64,000 nt of DNA from an uncultured Tenacibaculum sp. Lineage in GTDB: Bacteria; Bacteroidota; Bacteroidia; Flavobacteriales; Flavobacteriaceae. Position numbers and translations under genes: made by a program. This document shows, piece after piece, positions 25,528 to 35,510 of the stretch. Location of the stretch: contig NZ_CANLTU010000001.1 in NCBI RefSeq assembly GCF_947494125.1, forward strand, positions 682,001 to 746,000, read 5' to 3'. A model generated the notes under the pieces. It was not told the DNA's origin. It searched no databases and saw only the letters and a list, made by a program, of their open reading frames with translations. Position 1 is the stretch's first letter. The number at the start of each line of letters is the position of its first letter.

Positions 25528-26454
25528 ATGAGTAAATTATTAGCAGTTGGTACCGTAGCATTTGACGCTATTGAAACACCTTTTGGTAAAACAGATAAGA
25601 TATTAGGAGGTTCAGGAACTTTTGTAGGTTTAGCAGCGTCTCAATTTGGAGTAAAAACAGGAGTAGTTTCTGTAGTAGGTGGAGATTTTCCACAATCATA
25701 TTTAGATATGATGAACTCTAATGGAATTAATACTGATGGAGTAGAGGTTGTAAAAGAAGGTAAAACATTCTTTTGGAGTGGTAAATATCATAACGATATG
25801 AATTCTCGTGATACTTTAGTAACAGAACTAAATGTATTAGAGCACTTTCAACCAGTAGTACCAGAACAATTTAAAGATGCAGGTATTGTAATGTTAGGGA
25901 ATTTACACCCATTAACACAGGCATCTGTTTTAGATCAAATGAATGAAAGACCAAAATTAGTAGTATTAGATACTATGAATTTTTGGATGGACATAGCATT
26001 AGCAGATTTACATACTGTTTTAAAAAGAGTAGATGTAATTACAATTAATGATGAAGAGGCACGTCAGTTAAGTGGAGAATATTCATTAGTAAATGCAGCT
26101 AAGAAAATTCATGAAATGGGGCCTAAATATGTTGTGATTAAAAAAGGAGAACATGGAGCGTTATTATTTAACGAAGGGAAAATGTTCTTTGCACCAGCAT
26201 TACCATTAGCAGAAGTATTTGATCCAACAGGAGCAGGAGATACATTTGCAGGAGGTTTTTGTGGGTATTTAGCAAAAACAGAAGATATTTCTTTTGAAAA
26301 TATGAAGAATGCAATTATTTACGGTTCAAACTTAGCATCGTTTTGTGTAGAGAAATTTGGAACACAGCGAATGGAAGAACTAACAAAAGATGAAGTGCAA
26401 ACACGTTTGCAGTCTTTTAAAGAGCTGACTCAGTTTGATATAGAATTATCATAA
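25528..26454 (+). CDS. PfkB-family sugar/nucleoside kinase
   Basis: A 308-residue ribokinase-superfamily enzyme that transfers phosphate from ATP to a sugar or nucleoside hydroxyl. The N-terminal GGSGTFVGLAAS is the substrate-side glycine motif, and DPTGAGDTFAGGF (232-244) is the PfkB signature 2 with catalytic Asp238. The substrate cannot be fixed from the sequence. The gene lies just before purF (87 nt, with a terminator between), an arrangement I associate with flavobacteria, which makes a nucleoside or purine-related substrate reasonable but unproven. Confidence 0.9.
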   Translation: MSKLLAVGTVAFDAIETPFGKTDKILGGSGTFVGLAASQFGVKTGVVSVVGGDFPQSYLDMMNSNGINTDGVEVVKEGKTFFWSGKYHNDMNSRDTLVTELNVLEHFQPVVPEQFKDAGIVMLGNLHPLTQASVLDQMNERPKLVVLDTMNFWMDIALADLHTVLKRVDVITINDEEARQLSGEYSLVNAAKKIHEMGPKYVVIKKGEHGALLFNEGKMFFAPALPLAEVFDPTGAGDTFAGGFCGYLAKTEDISFENMKNAIIYGSNLASFCVEKFGTQRMEELTKDEVQTRLQSFKELTQFDIELS

Positions 26455-26459
26455 ATACA

Positions 26460-26490
26460 AATCCGCGCCTTTTGGTGCGGATTTTTTTTA
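26460..26490 (+). terminator. Terminator of the PfkB kinase gene
   Basis: AATCCGCGCC-TTTT-GGTGCGGATT (one G:T pair) followed by a T-run, 6 nt after the stop. Confidence 0.88.
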
Positions 26491-26541
26491 TATATAAAAC
26501 AACAACACATACAACACACAACTAAAATATTTTAAATTATA

Positions 26542-28440
26542 ATGAGTGACGCTATTAAACATGAATGTGGAATTGCAATGGTTCGTTTATTAAAACCATT
26601 ACAGTATTACAAAGATAAATACGGAACTGCATTTTATGGAGTAAATAAAATGTACTTGTTAATGGAGAAGCAGCATAACCGAGGTCAAGATGGAGCTGGG
26701 TTAGCAAGTATAAAATTTAACGTAGAGCCAGGAACAAGATATATTAGTAGAATACGATCTAATAAATCGCAACCAATTCAAGATATCTTCGGAAAAGTTA
26801 ATAAAAGAATTAACGGAGTTTTTGAGGAAAACCCTGATAAGGTAGATGATGTTAAATGGCAAGAAGAAAGTGTACCATATTTAGGAAACTTGTTTTTAGG
26901 GCATGTACGTTATGGAACATTTGGAAAAAACTCGATAGAAAGTGTGCACCCATTTTTGCGTCAAAATAATTGGAAACACCAAAGTTTAATAGTTGCAGGG
27001 AATTTTAACATGACAAATTCAAAGCAATTATTAAATGATTTAATAGATCTAGGACAACATCCAAAAGAATTTACTGATACAGTTACGGTAATGGAGAAAA
27101 TAGGCCATTTTTTAGAAGATGAAGTTTCAGATTTATATGTAAAAGCAAAAGAAGCAGGATTTAATAAAAAAGATGCTTCACCATTTATAGAAGAGCATTT
27201 AGATATTCAAAGAATATTGCAGCGATCAGCAAAAAATTGGGATGGAGGTTATGCAATGGCAGGGTTGTTAGGGCATGGAGATGCATTTGTGTTAAGAGAT
27301 CCGTCGGCAATAAGACCAGCATTTTATTACCAAGATGATGAAGTAGTGGTAGTAGCTTCGGAGCGACCAGTAATTCAAACAGTATTTAATGTAGATATCA
27401 ATTCAATTAAAGAAATAGATAGAGGGCATGCATTAATTATTAAAAAGAATGGACAAACTTCAATGAAACCAGTCTTGGAACAGCGTGTGAAAAAAGCCTG
27501 TTCATTTGAACGTATTTATTTCTCGAGAGGAAGTGACGCATCAATATATGAAGAAAGAAAAAATCTAGGGAAGTATGTATTTCCAGAAGTTTTAAAGTCA
27601 ATTGATAGTGACATTGAAAATTCAGTTTTTTCATACATACCAAATACAGCAGAAACATCATTTTTTGGAATGATGGAAGCTGCAGAAGATGTATTAAATC
27701 AGCAAAAAACAGCAGCAATCTTAGCAGGAAACGGTAAGTTGTCAAAAGAAACGGTAGTAGATATCCTTTCTAAAAGACCACGTTTTGAAAAGATAGCTAT
27801 AAAAGATGCAAAATTAAGAACATTTATTACAGACGATAGTAGTAGAGACGATTTAGTGGCACATGTTTATGATGTTACTTATGGCGTGGTAAAACCTACA
27901 GACAATCTAGTAATTATAGATGATAGTATTGTGAGAGGAACAACCTTAAAGAAAAGTATCATAAAGATATTAGATAGGTTAAATCCTAAAAAAATAGTAG
28001 TAGTTTCATCAGCGCCACAAATACGATACCCAGATTGTTATGGGATTGATATGGCAAAAATTAATGACTTTATAGCATTTAAAGCAGCTATAGAATTGTT
28101 AAAAGAAACTAATCAATATAATATTGTAGGAGAGGTGTATGAAAAATGTAAGCAACAAGAAGCTAATGACGATAAAGATGTTGTAAATTATGTAAAAGAA
28201 ATATATGCGCCATTTTCAGATGAGGAAATCTCAGCTAAAATAGCACAGATGTTAAAAACATCAGAAATTACTGCAGACATCGATGTAATTTTTCAACCAG
28301 TAAGCGGATTGCATAAAGCATGTCCAGATAATTTAGGAGATTGGTATTTTACAGGAAACTATCCAACAGATGGAGGACATAGAGTAGTAAACCAAGCCTT
28401 TATTAATTTCTATGAAGGAAATGATAAAAGAGCATATTAA
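26542..28440 (+). CDS. purF: Amidophosphoribosyltransferase (glutamine PRPP amidotransferase)
   Basis: PurF makes 5-phosphoribosylamine from PRPP and glutamine, the first committed step of purine synthesis. The N-terminal nucleophile hydrolase domain has Cys9 in HECGIA preceded by an 8-residue segment, so propeptide cleavage before Cys9 is expected, as in Bacillus-type PurF. The block MEKQHNRGQDGAGLAS follows. The phosphoribosyltransferase domain has the PRPP loop VIIDDSIVRGTT (457-468). At 632 residues it is longer than the usual 470-510; I regard the extra length as typical of Bacteroidetes PurF. No Fe-S cysteine set was verified. Confidence 0.94.
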   Translation: MSDAIKHECGIAMVRLLKPLQYYKDKYGTAFYGVNKMYLLMEKQHNRGQDGAGLASIKFNVEPGTRYISRIRSNKSQPIQDIFGKVNKRINGVFEENPDKVDDVKWQEESVPYLGNLFLGHVRYGTFGKNSIESVHPFLRQNNWKHQSLIVAGNFNMTNSKQLLNDLIDLGQHPKEFTDTVTVMEKIGHFLEDEVSDLYVKAKEAGFNKKDASPFIEEHLDIQRILQRSAKNWDGGYAMAGLLGHGDAFVLRDPSAIRPAFYYQDDEVVVVASERPVIQTVFNVDINSIKEIDRGHALIIKKNGQTSMKPVLEQRVKKACSFERIYFSRGSDASIYEERKNLGKYVFPEVLKSIDSDIENSVFSYIPNTAETSFFGMMEAAEDVLNQQKTAAILAGNGKLSKETVVDILSKRPRFEKIAIKDAKLRTFITDDSSRDDLVAHVYDVTYGVVKPTDNLVIIDDSIVRGTTLKKSIIKILDRLNPKKIVVVSSAPQIRYPDCYGIDMAKINDFIAFKAAIELLKETNQYNIVGEVYEKCKQQEANDDKDVVNYVKEIYAPFSDEEISAKIAQMLKTSEITADIDVIFQPVSGLHKACPDNLGDWYFTGNYPTDGGHRVVNQAFINFYEGNDKRAY

Positions 28441-28449
28441 TAAAGTTCG

Positions 28450-28499
28450 TTATAAAACAAAAAAGAGGAATCATATGATTCCTCTTTTTTGTTTTATAA
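28450..28499. terminator. 50-bp perfect palindrome acting as bidirectional terminator
   Basis: The sequence centred on TCATATGA is identical to its reverse complement over 50 nt. It has A-runs on the left and T-runs on the right, lying between convergent purF and the SPOR gene. Confidence 0.9.
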
Positions 28500-28510
28500 G
28501 AAAGTTCTTT

Positions 28511-28873
28511 TTATAAAGGAACAACGATGGCCCCAGAGAATTTTTCTCTAATTTTATTTAAAGCTCTGTCGGCATGTAAGCGAGTTTTGTAGTTCCCTAC
28601 TTGTATTTTCCACTCAGGTGCCTTGTATGAAAGTTTGGTGTAAACGCCAGGATATTCAATTTTAAACCTTCCTCTTAGGCTTTTAGCAGTTTTTTCCAAT
28701 CCATTATATAATTGAATTCTGAAACCGGTTCCGTTGAGTTTATTGTACTCTCTTTTCTTTTTAATTAACGAGTTAATGTCTTTATTATTAGAGTAGTTAG
28801 TTTGTGCGTGAGCAGAAAACAGACCACCTATGAAAAGCAATAAAATAGCGATTAAAAATGTGTGTTTTTTCAT
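28511..28873 (-). CDS. Secreted SPOR-domain protein
   Basis: A 120-residue protein with a signal peptide (FLIAILLLFIGGLFSAHA, cut before QTN) and a SPOR domain over about residues 47-118 (GFRIQLYNGLEKTAKSLRGR, WKIQVGNYKTRLHADRALNK). SPOR domains bind denuded glycan strands of peptidoglycan, often at the septum, so a periplasmic cell-wall role is likely. It is a minimal version: signal plus SPOR only. Confidence 0.87.
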   Translation of the reverse strand: MKKHTFLIAILLLFIGGLFSAHAQTNYSNNKDINSLIKKKREYNKLNGTGFRIQLYNGLEKTAKSLRGRFKIEYPGVYTKLSYKAPEWKIQVGNYKTRLHADRALNKIREKFSGAIVVPL

Positions 28874-28890
28874 TTCTTTAAATCTTTTTA

Positions 28891-28898
28891 CAAAAGTA
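28891..28898 (-). promoter_or_regulatory. Predicted -7 box for the SPOR gene
   Basis: CAAAAGTA on the plus strand reads TACTTTTG on the minus strand, 17 nt upstream of the start at 28873. Confidence 0.5.
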
Positions 28899-28998
28899 AC
28901 GACTTGTTGGTTAATACATTGTCAATGTTATTTATTTAGAATTAATATAAATTGTAAATTAGCAATCTCTTAACATTTCACAATTTAGACAGAAGTAG

Positions 28999-29006
28999 TA
29001 CTTTTG
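28999..29006 (+). promoter_or_regulatory. Predicted -7 box of the act-cox operon
   Basis: TACTTTTG matches TAnnTTTG. Transcription from about 29013 would give a 76-nt leader before the preferred actA ATG at 29089. It is the only such box seen upstream of the ~11-kb operon. Confidence 0.55.
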
Positions 29007-29088
29007 TGCAACTTTCTGTGTATTGTTTTTTGAAAACATATATAGAAAAAATTGTACCAAAATAGATACAAAACTTATATTTTATAGT

Positions 29089-30384
29089 ATGAAAAGTGTG
29101 AAACATCACAGCAGATTAACCCAAACACTCGCAAAGAGTTTAGCTTTCTTCTTAGTATTATTCATGAGTTTCTCGGCGTTTTCGCAAGGAGAAGTTGACG
29201 TAGCACGCCAGAAAGAAGGAAAAAATTTATTTAAATCTTTATGTGCTTCATGTCACAAATTAGACAAGAAGCTTGTAGGTCCTGCTTTAGGAGGGATTGA
29301 AGAGAGAAGAACTAATGAGTGGTTGAAGGCTTGGATTAAAGACAATGCTGCATTAAGAGCTTCTGGAGATAAAGATGCTATCGAGATTTTTGAAGAGTAT
29401 AAGCAGTCGAATATGACCGCTTTTCCTCAGTTAACAGATAAAAATATCGATGATATTTTATACTATACAACTGTTGGTAAGATTAAGCCTGTTGGAGGAC
29501 CAAGTGAAGGGGGTGATGTTGTAACGCAAAAAGGAGCCGCTCCAAAATGGTTGTTGTATATCTTAGCAGCTGCTATCATCGTAGCATTCTTAATAATCGG
29601 TAGTTTATTAAAAACAATTAGTGAGTTAAAAGGAGCTCCTAAAACATCAGGTTTATTAGGGCAAACAGCTGAGTTATGGGAGGGTATTAAGAAAAATACA
29701 TTTTTACATGTGTTATTCGTGATATTTGGAGCCTTAGTAACGGCTTACTTCTTGTTTGGAACGTTGTTTAAAGTAGGTGTAGATCAAGGGTATCAGCCAA
29801 TTCAGCCAATTGCTTTTTCACACAAAATTCACGCAGGAGATAATAAGATAGATTGTCAATACTGTCACTCTTCAGCAAAACATAGTAAAACATCAGGTAT
29901 TCCTTCAGTTAGTGTATGTATGAACTGTCATAAGAACATTTCAGAAGTAGCAGATGATACGAAAGTAGTAATGGATGATCATACGTTAGTGAAGTCTGAC
30001 TTAGATAAAGAAATTGCTAAGATTTACGATGCTGTAGGTTGGGATGCTGACAAATTAGAATATACAGGAGAAACGAAGCCAGTAAAATGGGTGAGAGTTC
30101 ATAATTTACCAGATTTCGCATATTTTAATCACTCACAACACGTAACTGTTGCAGGTTTAAAATGTCAGAAATGTCACGGTCCAGTTGAAGAAATGGAAGA
30201 AGTATATCAATACTCTCCATTAACAATGGGTTGGTGTATCGACTGTCATAAAGCAACTAAGGTTGACTTGAAAGGAAATGAGTACTATGCTAAAATTCAC
30301 AAGGAATTAGCAAGTAAGTATGGAGTTGAGCAAGTAACAATTGCGCAGTTAGGAGGAAAAGAGTGTGGTAAATGCCACTATTAA
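29089..30384 (+). CDS. actA: Alternative complex III subunit ActA, multihaem cytochrome c
   Basis: ActA is the multihaem c-type cytochrome of alternative complex III, the quinol oxidiser that replaces bc1. Six CxxCH haem motifs are visible: CASCH at 52-56, then CQYCH, CMNCH, CQKCH, CIDCH and CGKCH from about 256 to 429. The first lies in a separate N-terminal mono-haem cytochrome c domain joined through two membrane helices (LLYILAAAIIVAFLIIGSLL; VLFVIFGALVTAYFLFGTLF) to a pentahaem domain. The ATG at 29089 starts a normal signal peptide (LAFFLVLFMSFSAFS); the frame extends upstream to 29023, which would add an unlikely leader. Operon start. Confidence 0.92.
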   Translation: MKSVKHHSRLTQTLAKSLAFFLVLFMSFSAFSQGEVDVARQKEGKNLFKSLCASCHKLDKKLVGPALGGIEERRTNEWLKAWIKDNAALRASGDKDAIEIFEEYKQSNMTAFPQLTDKNIDDILYYTTVGKIKPVGGPSEGGDVVTQKGAAPKWLLYILAAAIIVAFLIIGSLLKTISELKGAPKTSGLLGQTAELWEGIKKNTFLHVLFVIFGALVTAYFLFGTLFKVGVDQGYQPIQPIAFSHKIHAGDNKIDCQYCHSSAKHSKTSGIPSVSVCMNCHKNISEVADDTKVVMDDHTLVKSDLDKEIAKIYDAVGWDADKLEYTGETKPVKWVRVHNLPDFAYFNHSQHVTVAGLKCQKCHGPVEEMEEVYQYSPLTMGWCIDCHKATKVDLKGNEYYAKIHKELASKYGVEQVTIAQLGGKECGKCHY

Positions 30385-30415
30385 TCAATTAGAAAGTAGA
30401 AAAACACGTATATAA

Positions 30416-33400
30416 ATGGCTTCAAACAAAAAATACTGGCAAAGTGTTGAAGAACTGAAAGATAGTTCTGTTGTTGAAACGCTACGTAATAATGAGTTTG
30501 TACAAGATATTCCTACAGATGAGTTTTTAGGTGACAAAGAAACGTTAGAAACATCATCAACTTCGCGTAGAGATTTCTTGAAATATGTTGGATTTACCAC
30601 AGCAGCAGCTTCTTTAGCAGCTTGTGAAGGTCCAGTAAGAAAATCAATTCCTTATGTAGTGCAACCAAATGATATCGTTGTAGGTGTTGCTGATTGGTAC
30701 GCAACTACAATTGCAGATGGATTTGATTTTGCAAACGTATTAGTAAAAACGCGCGAGGGACGTCCAATTCTTGTAATGCCTAATAAGCAAGCAGGAGGAG
30801 AAACAAATGCACGTACGCAAGCATCTGTGTTATCATTATATGATGATAGTTTACGTTTAAAAGAGCCTCAAAATAGAGAGTCTTTTTTAACATGGGAAGA
30901 TGCAGATTCGAAAATTATAGCTAAATTAAACGAATTAAAATCAGCAAATGAACCAGTAGTATTATTAACGGGTACTCTAGCGAGTCCTTCTACTGAAAAA
31001 GTAATAGCCGATTTTACAACTGCTTATCCAAATGTAAAGCACGTAGTTTACGATGCAATTTCTGAAAGTGCTGCTGCAGATGCATTTGAAGCAATGTACG
31101 GTAAAAGAGCTTTACCTAATTATGATTTTAGTAAAGCGGAAGTAATTGCTTCTGTTGGAGCTGATTTTATAGGAGATTGGCAAGGTGGTTATGAAAAATC
31201 ATATGCCGAAGGACGTAAAGCTGCAACTGGTAAAATGTCTTACCATGTTCAAATAGAAAGTAACATGTCGTTAGCGGGAGCAAATGCTGATAAAAGAATG
31301 GTTGTAAAACCTTCTGAACAAGTATATGCTTTAGTTAATTTATACAATGAAGTAACAGGAAGTTCTCTTCCATCAAAAGCAACGAAGATTGATGCTGAAG
31401 TAAAGAAGCTAGCTGCTGATTTAAAGAAAGCAGGATCTAAAGGTGTTGTAGTTACTGGATTAAATGATAAAAATGCGCAGTTAATTGCTTTAGCGATTAA
31501 CAAAGCATTAAATAGTGAAGTTATCGATACTAAAGCAGTGAATTTAACACGCCAAGGGAACGATACAGAAGTAGCGAAATTAGTAGCAGATATTAAAGCA
31601 GGAACGGTAAAAGGTTTGATTACTTATAATACCAATCCTTTATATACTTTAGCAAATGCAGCTGATTTAGCTGAAGGAATTAAAACCTTAAAATTGTCTG
31701 TTGCAATATCAACTCAAAAGGATGCAACAGCTAGCGCAACAGAATATGCATTACCAGCACCTCATAACTTAGAGAGTTGGGGAGATGTAATGGCTACAGA
31801 AGGGAAGTATAGTTTAATGCAGCCAACTATTTCTCCATTATTTAATACACGTCAGTTACAAGATGTGTTATTAAAATGGTCAGGTAGTTCTGTAAATTAT
31901 TATGATACTTTAAAAGAATTTTGGAGTACTACGGTTTTAGGAGGAGCATCTTGGAATCAAGCATTACACGATGGATTCTTTAACGGAACTGTTGTTTCTG
32001 ATGAAGCTACAACTGAAACTACTGTAGATATTAATGCTGCAGCTGTACAGTTAATAAGAACAGCTAGTAACGCTTCAGGATTCGAATTAAACTTGTTTTC
32101 ATCTACTGCATTAGGAGACGGTAAACAAGCAAATAACCCTTGGTTACAAGAGTTTCCAGATCCTATTACACGAGCTGCATGGGATAACTACTTAACCGTA
32201 TCTATGGCTGATGCTAAAGAGTTAGGTTTTGAAAATCCAGTTAAAGATAACGGAGCAATTGATGGTAATTACGCTAGCGTAACTGTTAATGGAGTAACTA
32301 TTGATAATATTCCAGTAATGATTCAGCCAGGTCAAGCAAAAGGATCTGTAGGTATCGCATTAGGTTATGGTAGAACTCAAGGGTTAAAACCAGAAATGCA
32401 AGTTGGTATTAATGCATACCCATTCTATAAAGATGGTAGCAATATCCAATACAACGTTTCAATTAAGAAAACATCAGGATGGCATAAGTTTGCTTGTACA
32501 CAGGTACAAAGTACACTTGCAGGGCGTCATGATATTTTAAAAGAAGCTACTTTAAAAGAGGTTACTAATAAAAATTTAGATCCTAAGCATACATGGAATA
32601 AACCATATATGGTTACTTATGATCACCAAGAAGTTGAAGGAAGTACAATCGACTTATGGGATGAGCATGATAGAACCATAGGGCACCACTTTAATTTATC
32701 TATTGATTTAACATCATGTACAGGATGTGGAGCATGTGTAGTAGCATGTCACGCTGAAAACAACGTACCTGTTGTAGGTAAAGATGAAGTACGTGTTGGT
32801 AGAGATATGCACTGGTTACGTATTGACCGTTATTATTCTTCAAGAGTAGAAGATAAGCAACATGAGGCTTCAATGACGATGGAAGAGTTTAAAGCTCAAA
32901 ATCCAAATTTAGCAAATCAAGAGGTTGAAAGAAGATATACTGAAAAAGTATTAGGATTAAGTAGAGGAGATTTATTTGATGCTTTAGAAAATTCAGCAGA
33001 AAATCCAGAAGTTGCTTTCCAACCAATGATGTGTCAACACTGTAATCACGCACCATGTGAAACAGTATGTCCGGTAGCAGCAACATCACACGGTCGTCAA
33101 GGTCAAAACCAAATGGCATATAACCGTTGTGTAGGAACAAGATATTGTGCAAACAACTGTCCATATAGAGTTCGTCGTTTTAACTGGTTTAACTACTCAG
33201 AAAACGAAGAGTTCGACTTTAACATGAATAACGAGTACGGTAAAATGGTATTAAACCCAGACGTAGTTGTTCGTTCAAGAGGAGTTATGGAAAAATGTTC
33301 TATGTGTATTCAAATGACACAAGCTACCATCTTAAAAGCTAAAAAAGAAGGTAGAGCTGTAAATAAAGATGAGTTTGAAACAGCATGTTCTCAAGCTTGT

Positions 33401-33556
33401 TCTACAGGAGCAATGGTGTTTGGAGATATTAATAACTCTGAAGATACAGTTGCAGCATTAAAAGAAGATAACAGAGCATTCCACGTATTAGATTATATAG
33501 GTACTAAACCAAACGTTGTGTACCAAGTTAAAGTAAGAAATACAAACGAAGCTTAA
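30416..33556 (+). CDS. actB: Alternative complex III subunit ActB, molybdopterin-like/Fe-S protein
   Basis: ActB is the large periplasmic electron-transfer subunit of ACIII. An unusual 49-residue leader precedes a twin-arginine-like SRRDFLK (50-56) and a lipobox-like LAAC (67-70), so export by TAT with lipid anchoring is likely. Residues ~75-740 are a molybdopterin oxidoreductase-like domain which in known ACIII lacks the cofactor. The C-terminal ~280 residues carry ferredoxin cysteines: CTGCGACVVAC (from 768), CQHCNHAPCETVCP, CVGTRYCANNCPY and CSMC with CSQAC, enough for three [4Fe-4S] and one [3Fe-4S] cluster. The 1046 residues fit the family. Confidence 0.93.
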   Translation: MASNKKYWQSVEELKDSSVVETLRNNEFVQDIPTDEFLGDKETLETSSTSRRDFLKYVGFTTAAASLAACEGPVRKSIPYVVQPNDIVVGVADWYATTIADGFDFANVLVKTREGRPILVMPNKQAGGETNARTQASVLSLYDDSLRLKEPQNRESFLTWEDADSKIIAKLNELKSANEPVVLLTGTLASPSTEKVIADFTTAYPNVKHVVYDAISESAAADAFEAMYGKRALPNYDFSKAEVIASVGADFIGDWQGGYEKSYAEGRKAATGKMSYHVQIESNMSLAGANADKRMVVKPSEQVYALVNLYNEVTGSSLPSKATKIDAEVKKLAADLKKAGSKGVVVTGLNDKNAQLIALAINKALNSEVIDTKAVNLTRQGNDTEVAKLVADIKAGTVKGLITYNTNPLYTLANAADLAEGIKTLKLSVAISTQKDATASATEYALPAPHNLESWGDVMATEGKYSLMQPTISPLFNTRQLQDVLLKWSGSSVNYYDTLKEFWSTTVLGGASWNQALHDGFFNGTVVSDEATTETTVDINAAAVQLIRTASNASGFELNLFSSTALGDGKQANNPWLQEFPDPITRAAWDNYLTVSMADAKELGFENPVKDNGAIDGNYASVTVNGVTIDNIPVMIQPGQAKGSVGIALGYGRTQGLKPEMQVGINAYPFYKDGSNIQYNVSIKKTSGWHKFACTQVQSTLAGRHDILKEATLKEVTNKNLDPKHTWNKPYMVTYDHQEVEGSTIDLWDEHDRTIGHHFNLSIDLTSCTGCGACVVACHAENNVPVVGKDEVRVGRDMHWLRIDRYYSSRVEDKQHEASMTMEEFKAQNPNLANQEVERRYTEKVLGLSRGDLFDALENSAENPEVAFQPMMCQHCNHAPCETVCPVAATSHGRQGQNQMAYNRCVGTRYCANNCPYRVRRFNWFNYSENEEFDFNMNNEYGKMVLNPDVVVRSRGVMEKCSMCIQMTQATILKAKKEGRAVNKDEFETACSQACSTGAMVFGDINNSEDTVAALKEDNRAFHVLDYIGTKPNVVYQVKVRNTNEA

Positions 33557-33583
33557 TAATAAAATTAATAAGTATATAGATTT

Positions 33584-34984
33584 ATGTCGTCTCATTACGA
33601 ATCATCTTATAGAGAACCTTTAATACTTGGTAACAAAAGTTACCATGATATTACTGAGGATATTGCTAGACCTATAGAAGGTAAAGCAAACAAACATTGG
33701 TATGTAGCATTCTATATTTCTTTAGCAGCAATGTTATGGGGATTTGGATGTATCTTTTACACCGTAGGTACCGGTATTGGTGTTTGGGGTTTAAGTAAAA
33801 ACATCGGTTGGGCATGGGATATTACCAACTTTGTATGGTGGGTAGGTATCGGTCACGCCGGTACATTAATCTCAGCGGTATTGTTATTGTTCCGTCAAAA
33901 ATGGAGAATGGCAATTAACCGTTCTGCAGAAGCAATGACGATTTTTGCGGTATTCCAAGCAGGTTTATTCCCAATTATTCACATGGGGCGTCCATGGAAT
34001 GGATACTGGGTATTACCAATTCCTAACCAATTTGGTTCGTTATGGGTAAACTTTAACTCACCTTTATTATGGGATGTATTCGCAATTTCTACGTATTTAT
34101 CAGTATCATTAGTATTCTGGTGGACTGGTTTATTACCTGATTTTGCAACGATTCGTGATAGAGCAGTAAAGCCTTTCCAAAAGAAGATTTATGCATTATT
34201 ATCTTTCGGATGGTCTGGTAGAGCTAAAGACTGGCAACGTTTTGAAGAAGTATCATTAGTATTAGCAGGTTTAGCAACTCCATTAGTACTTTCAGTACAT
34301 ACAATTGTATCGATGGACTTCGCAACATCTATTAATCCAGGATGGCACTCAACAATATTTCCTCCATATTTCGTAGCAGGAGCAATCTTCTCTGGATTCG
34401 CAATGGTACAAACCTTATTAGGTATTATGCGTAAGGTTACTAATATGGAAGCATATATTACACGTTTACACGTAGAGTATATGAACATTGTAATTATCTT
34501 AACAGGAGGTATTGTAGCTGTAGCATATGCAACAGAGTTCTTTATTGCATGGTATACAGGTTCACCTTATGAAAACTATACATATTTATCTTTTGGAGCA
34601 GAAGCAGGAGCTTACGGATGGGCATTTTGGTCATTATTAATCTGTAACATTTTTACTCCACAGTTATTATGGATTAAGAAAATTAGAAGAAGTTTTATTT
34701 GGTCTTTCATAATTTCAATCATTATTAATATAGGAATGTGGTTTGAGCGTTTCGATATTATCGCAATTGTATTAAGTAAAGGGCAATTACCATCAACTTG
34801 GTGGCGTTTTGAGCCAACGTTTGTTGATGTGGGTATCTTTATTGGAACTATTGGATTCTTCTTTGTATTATTCTTATTATATGCAAGAACTTTCCCTGTA
34901 ATTCCTACAGCAGAGATTAAGACAATCTTAAAATCATCAGGAGAGAATTTTAAAAAATCAAGAGAGGAGAACAATGAGCACTAA
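33584..34984 (+). CDS. actC: Alternative complex III subunit ActC (NrfD-like membrane protein)
   Basis: ActC is the NrfD/PsrC-type membrane subunit of ACIII that holds a quinol-binding site and is proposed to take part in proton movement. The 466-residue protein has about ten hydrophobic helices. The characteristic stretches FVWWVGIGHAGTLISAVLLL and FPIIHMGRPW match NrfD/PsrC proteins, with further blocks at LVLSVHTIVSMDFA and YMNIVIILTGGIVAVAYATE. Its end overlaps actD by 11 nt, so translation is coupled. Confidence 0.94.
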   Translation: MSSHYESSYREPLILGNKSYHDITEDIARPIEGKANKHWYVAFYISLAAMLWGFGCIFYTVGTGIGVWGLSKNIGWAWDITNFVWWVGIGHAGTLISAVLLLFRQKWRMAINRSAEAMTIFAVFQAGLFPIIHMGRPWNGYWVLPIPNQFGSLWVNFNSPLLWDVFAISTYLSVSLVFWWTGLLPDFATIRDRAVKPFQKKIYALLSFGWSGRAKDWQRFEEVSLVLAGLATPLVLSVHTIVSMDFATSINPGWHSTIFPPYFVAGAIFSGFAMVQTLLGIMRKVTNMEAYITRLHVEYMNIVIILTGGIVAVAYATEFFIAWYTGSPYENYTYLSFGAEAGAYGWAFWSLLICNIFTPQLLWIKKIRRSFIWSFIISIIINIGMWFERFDIIAIVLSKGQLPSTWWRFEPTFVDVGIFIGTIGFFFVLFLLYARTFPVIPTAEIKTILKSSGENFKKSREENNEH

Positions 34985-35501
34985 TAAAGTAATTCACGCA
35001 TTATATAATGATGATGATATCTTAATGGATGCCGTTAAGAAGGTAAAAGCAGATCACCATCATATTGAAGAGATATTTTGTCCATTTCCAGTTCATGGAT
35101 TAGACAAAGCAATGGGATTAGCACCAACACGTTTAGCAATAACAGCTTTCTTTTACGGAATTACTGGTTTAAGCGTTGCTATATGGTTAACATGGTATAC
35201 CATGATTGCTGACTGGCCACAAGATATTGGTGGTAAGCCAAACTTTTCTTGGGCATCAAATATGCCAGCTTTCGTTCCAATTTTATTCGAATTAACAGTG
35301 TTCTTTGCAGCCCACTTAATGGTAATTACTTTTTATATGAGAAGTAAAATATGGCCATTTAAAAAAGCTGAAAATCCAGATCCAAGAACTACAGATGACC
35401 ATTTCTTAATGGAAATTCCAGTTCATGGTAACGAAGAAGAGTTAAAAGCTTTGTTAGAAACAACAGGAGCTGTAGAAATTAACGTAGTAGAAAAGCATTA
35501 A
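34974..35501 (+). CDS. actD: Alternative complex III subunit ActD (DUF3341)
   Basis: A small membrane subunit of ACIII. The 175 residues start with a cytoplasmic DUF3341 region (VIHALYNDDDILMDAVKKVK; HHIEEIFCPFPVHGLDKAMG), followed by two helices (about 50-72 and 97-120) and a short C-terminal tail containing FLMEIPVHGNEEELKALLE. It lies between actC, which it overlaps, and actE, 9 nt away. Confidence 0.93.
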   Translation: MSTNKVIHALYNDDDILMDAVKKVKADHHHIEEIFCPFPVHGLDKAMGLAPTRLAITAFFYGITGLSVAIWLTWYTMIADWPQDIGGKPNFSWASNMPAFVPILFELTVFFAAHLMVITFYMRSKIWPFKKAENPDPRTTDDHFLMEIPVHGNEEELKALLETTGAVEINVVEKH

Positions 35502-35510
35502 TTAAGAGAT

